NCBI RefSeq assembly: GCF_001280515.1
Contig: NZ_LBIQ01000030.1
Span: 124,001-188,000 of the forward strand
Reading direction: 5' to 3'
DNA from: Mangrovimonas sp. ST2L15
GTDB taxonomy: Bacteria; Bacteroidota; Bacteroidia; Flavobacteriales; Flavobacteriaceae
DNA length: 64,000 nt
In this document: positions 63,530 through 64,000 of the stretch, piece after piece
Numbering within the stretch: the first letter of the stretch is position 1
Layout: each line of letters begins with the position of its first letter
Notes under the pieces: generated by a model
What the model saw: the letters and a program-made list of their open reading frames with translations, nothing else
Databases searched by the model: none
What the model was told of the DNA's origin: nothing
Program-made: the position numbers and the translations under genes

Positions 63530-64000
63530 ATGAAATACATCACAAAAAATATTCGTCACTTAAGAAACTTAAAAGGAATCACCCAAGAAGCCTTTGCCGA
63601 AGACTTAAAAGTGCCAAGGTCACGAATAAGTTCTTATGAAGAAGGAAGGTCCATTCCTAATGTGGATATGTTGATCAAACTTTCAGATTATTTTAAAATT
63701 CCTATTGACATTCTCATTAAAAAAGACCTTACCAAAGCCAAGGACACCTCCTTTATAGAAGTGGGCAACAAACGGATTCTATTCCCGATAACTGTCGATG
63801 AAACCAATGAAAACCTTATTGAAATTGTTCCCACAAAAGCCTCTGCAGGCTATCTGGCCGGGTATGATGACCCAGAGTATATAGAACAGTTAGACAAAAT
63901 AAAACTGCCCTTTCTACCCACTGGGAAACACCGCGCATTTCCTATAAAAGGAGACTCTATGCTCCCCATGAAAGATGGTGCTTATGTGGTAGGAAAATTT
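63530..64000 (+). CDS. HTH-XRE/peptidase S24 repressor (LexA/UmuD/CI-type), C-terminus beyond window
   Basis: The first 157 codons. An XRE-type helix-turn-helix fills residues about 8-62 (NIRHLRNLKGITQEAFAEDLKVPRSRISSYEEGRSIPNV). A linker contains an Ala106-Gly107 pair in KASAGYLAGY, the expected self-cleavage site. The S24 catalytic Ser143 stands in IKGDSMLPM. The lysine partner is cut off by the window end. The family represses damage-inducible genes until RecA-assisted self-cleavage. Divergent dinB-dnaE2 and the palindrome between them make it their likely regulator and its own. Confidence 0.9.
   Translation, partial: MKYITKNIRHLRNLKGITQEAFAEDLKVPRSRISSYEEGRSIPNVDMLIKLSDYFKIPIDILIKKDLTKAKDTSFIEVGNKRILFPITVDETNENLIEIVPTKASAGYLAGYDDPEYIEQLDKIKLPFLPTGKHRAFPIKGDSMLPMKDGAYVVGKF

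Noticed and set aside
1-64000. Mobile elements, CRISPR arrays, tRNA or rRNA genes
   Set aside because: No transposase or integrase frames, no regularly spaced repeats of CRISPR size, no recognisable cloverleaf or rRNA stretches were found by eye.

Overview
The window looks like a chromosomal segment of a member of the Flavobacteriaceae (Bacteroidota). The base composition is AT-rich. There are SusC/SusD pairs, many lipoproteins with Bacteroidota-style lipoboxes, type IX secretion C-terminal domains, LytTR/TPR-kinase and FecI/FecR systems, and several promoters matching the Bacteroidota -7 element TAnnTTTG. I saw no rRNA, tRNA, CRISPR array, insertion sequence or phage gene.

Layout. (1) 1-18040, minus strand: a polysaccharide utilisation locus. 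From its promoter end it holds a triple-tyrosine/LuxR-type sensor-regulator, SusC, SusD, a two-LamG surface lipoprotein, two tandem GH144-like endo-beta-1,2-glucanases, an alpha/beta-hydrolase esterase, a GH3 beta-glucosidase lipoprotein, a GH43-F5/8C-FN3 enzyme and a second GH3 cut by the window edge. The tandem GH144-like enzymes plus GH3 suggest a beta-1,2-glucan substrate. (2) 18189-30269: housekeeping genes (aspS, an APC permease, a ClC channel, tadA, a secreted M36 protease, dxs, dgt). (3) 30349-38913: a probable phosphate-starvation cluster. It contains a TonB receptor with a beta-helix lipoprotein, an OprP-type porin and a PiT transporter with a PhoU-like tail. Arrays of an 11-bp unit close to TTAACATTAAG precede each transcription unit. 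One array sits before a gene-free stretch that ends in a strong intrinsic terminator. That stretch carries a perfect 15-nt complement of the porin mRNA leader, so it may encode a phosphate-controlled small RNA. (4) 38987-42598: nrdA and nrdB, followed by a 610-bp gap with regulatory structure. (5) 43209-50666: a LytTR regulator with its TPR kinase, DUF3109, MarC, a minimal FAD protein, an S41 protease, dCMP deaminase and a HupE/UreJ-like protein. (6) 50725-59292: a FecI/FecR/TonB-receptor cell-surface signalling set, divergent from two related lipoproteins. Next comes a redox-looking run: an OB-fold protein, a type-1 copper protein with a T9SS tail, a DUF5777-like barrel, a mono-haem cytochrome lipoprotein and a YceI protein. 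(7) 59293-64000: an inducible-mutagenesis cassette. dinB and a DnaE2-like polymerase diverge from a HTH-S24 (LexA/UmuD-type) repressor across a nested palindromic operator. The repressor gene is cut by the window end.

The most noteworthy candidates are the phosphate box arrays with the putative antisense-type small RNA upstream of the porin, the predicted beta-1,2-glucan locus with its embedded esterase, and the repressor-dinB-dnaE2 cassette. Function calls rest on motifs read by eye; no database search was possible.
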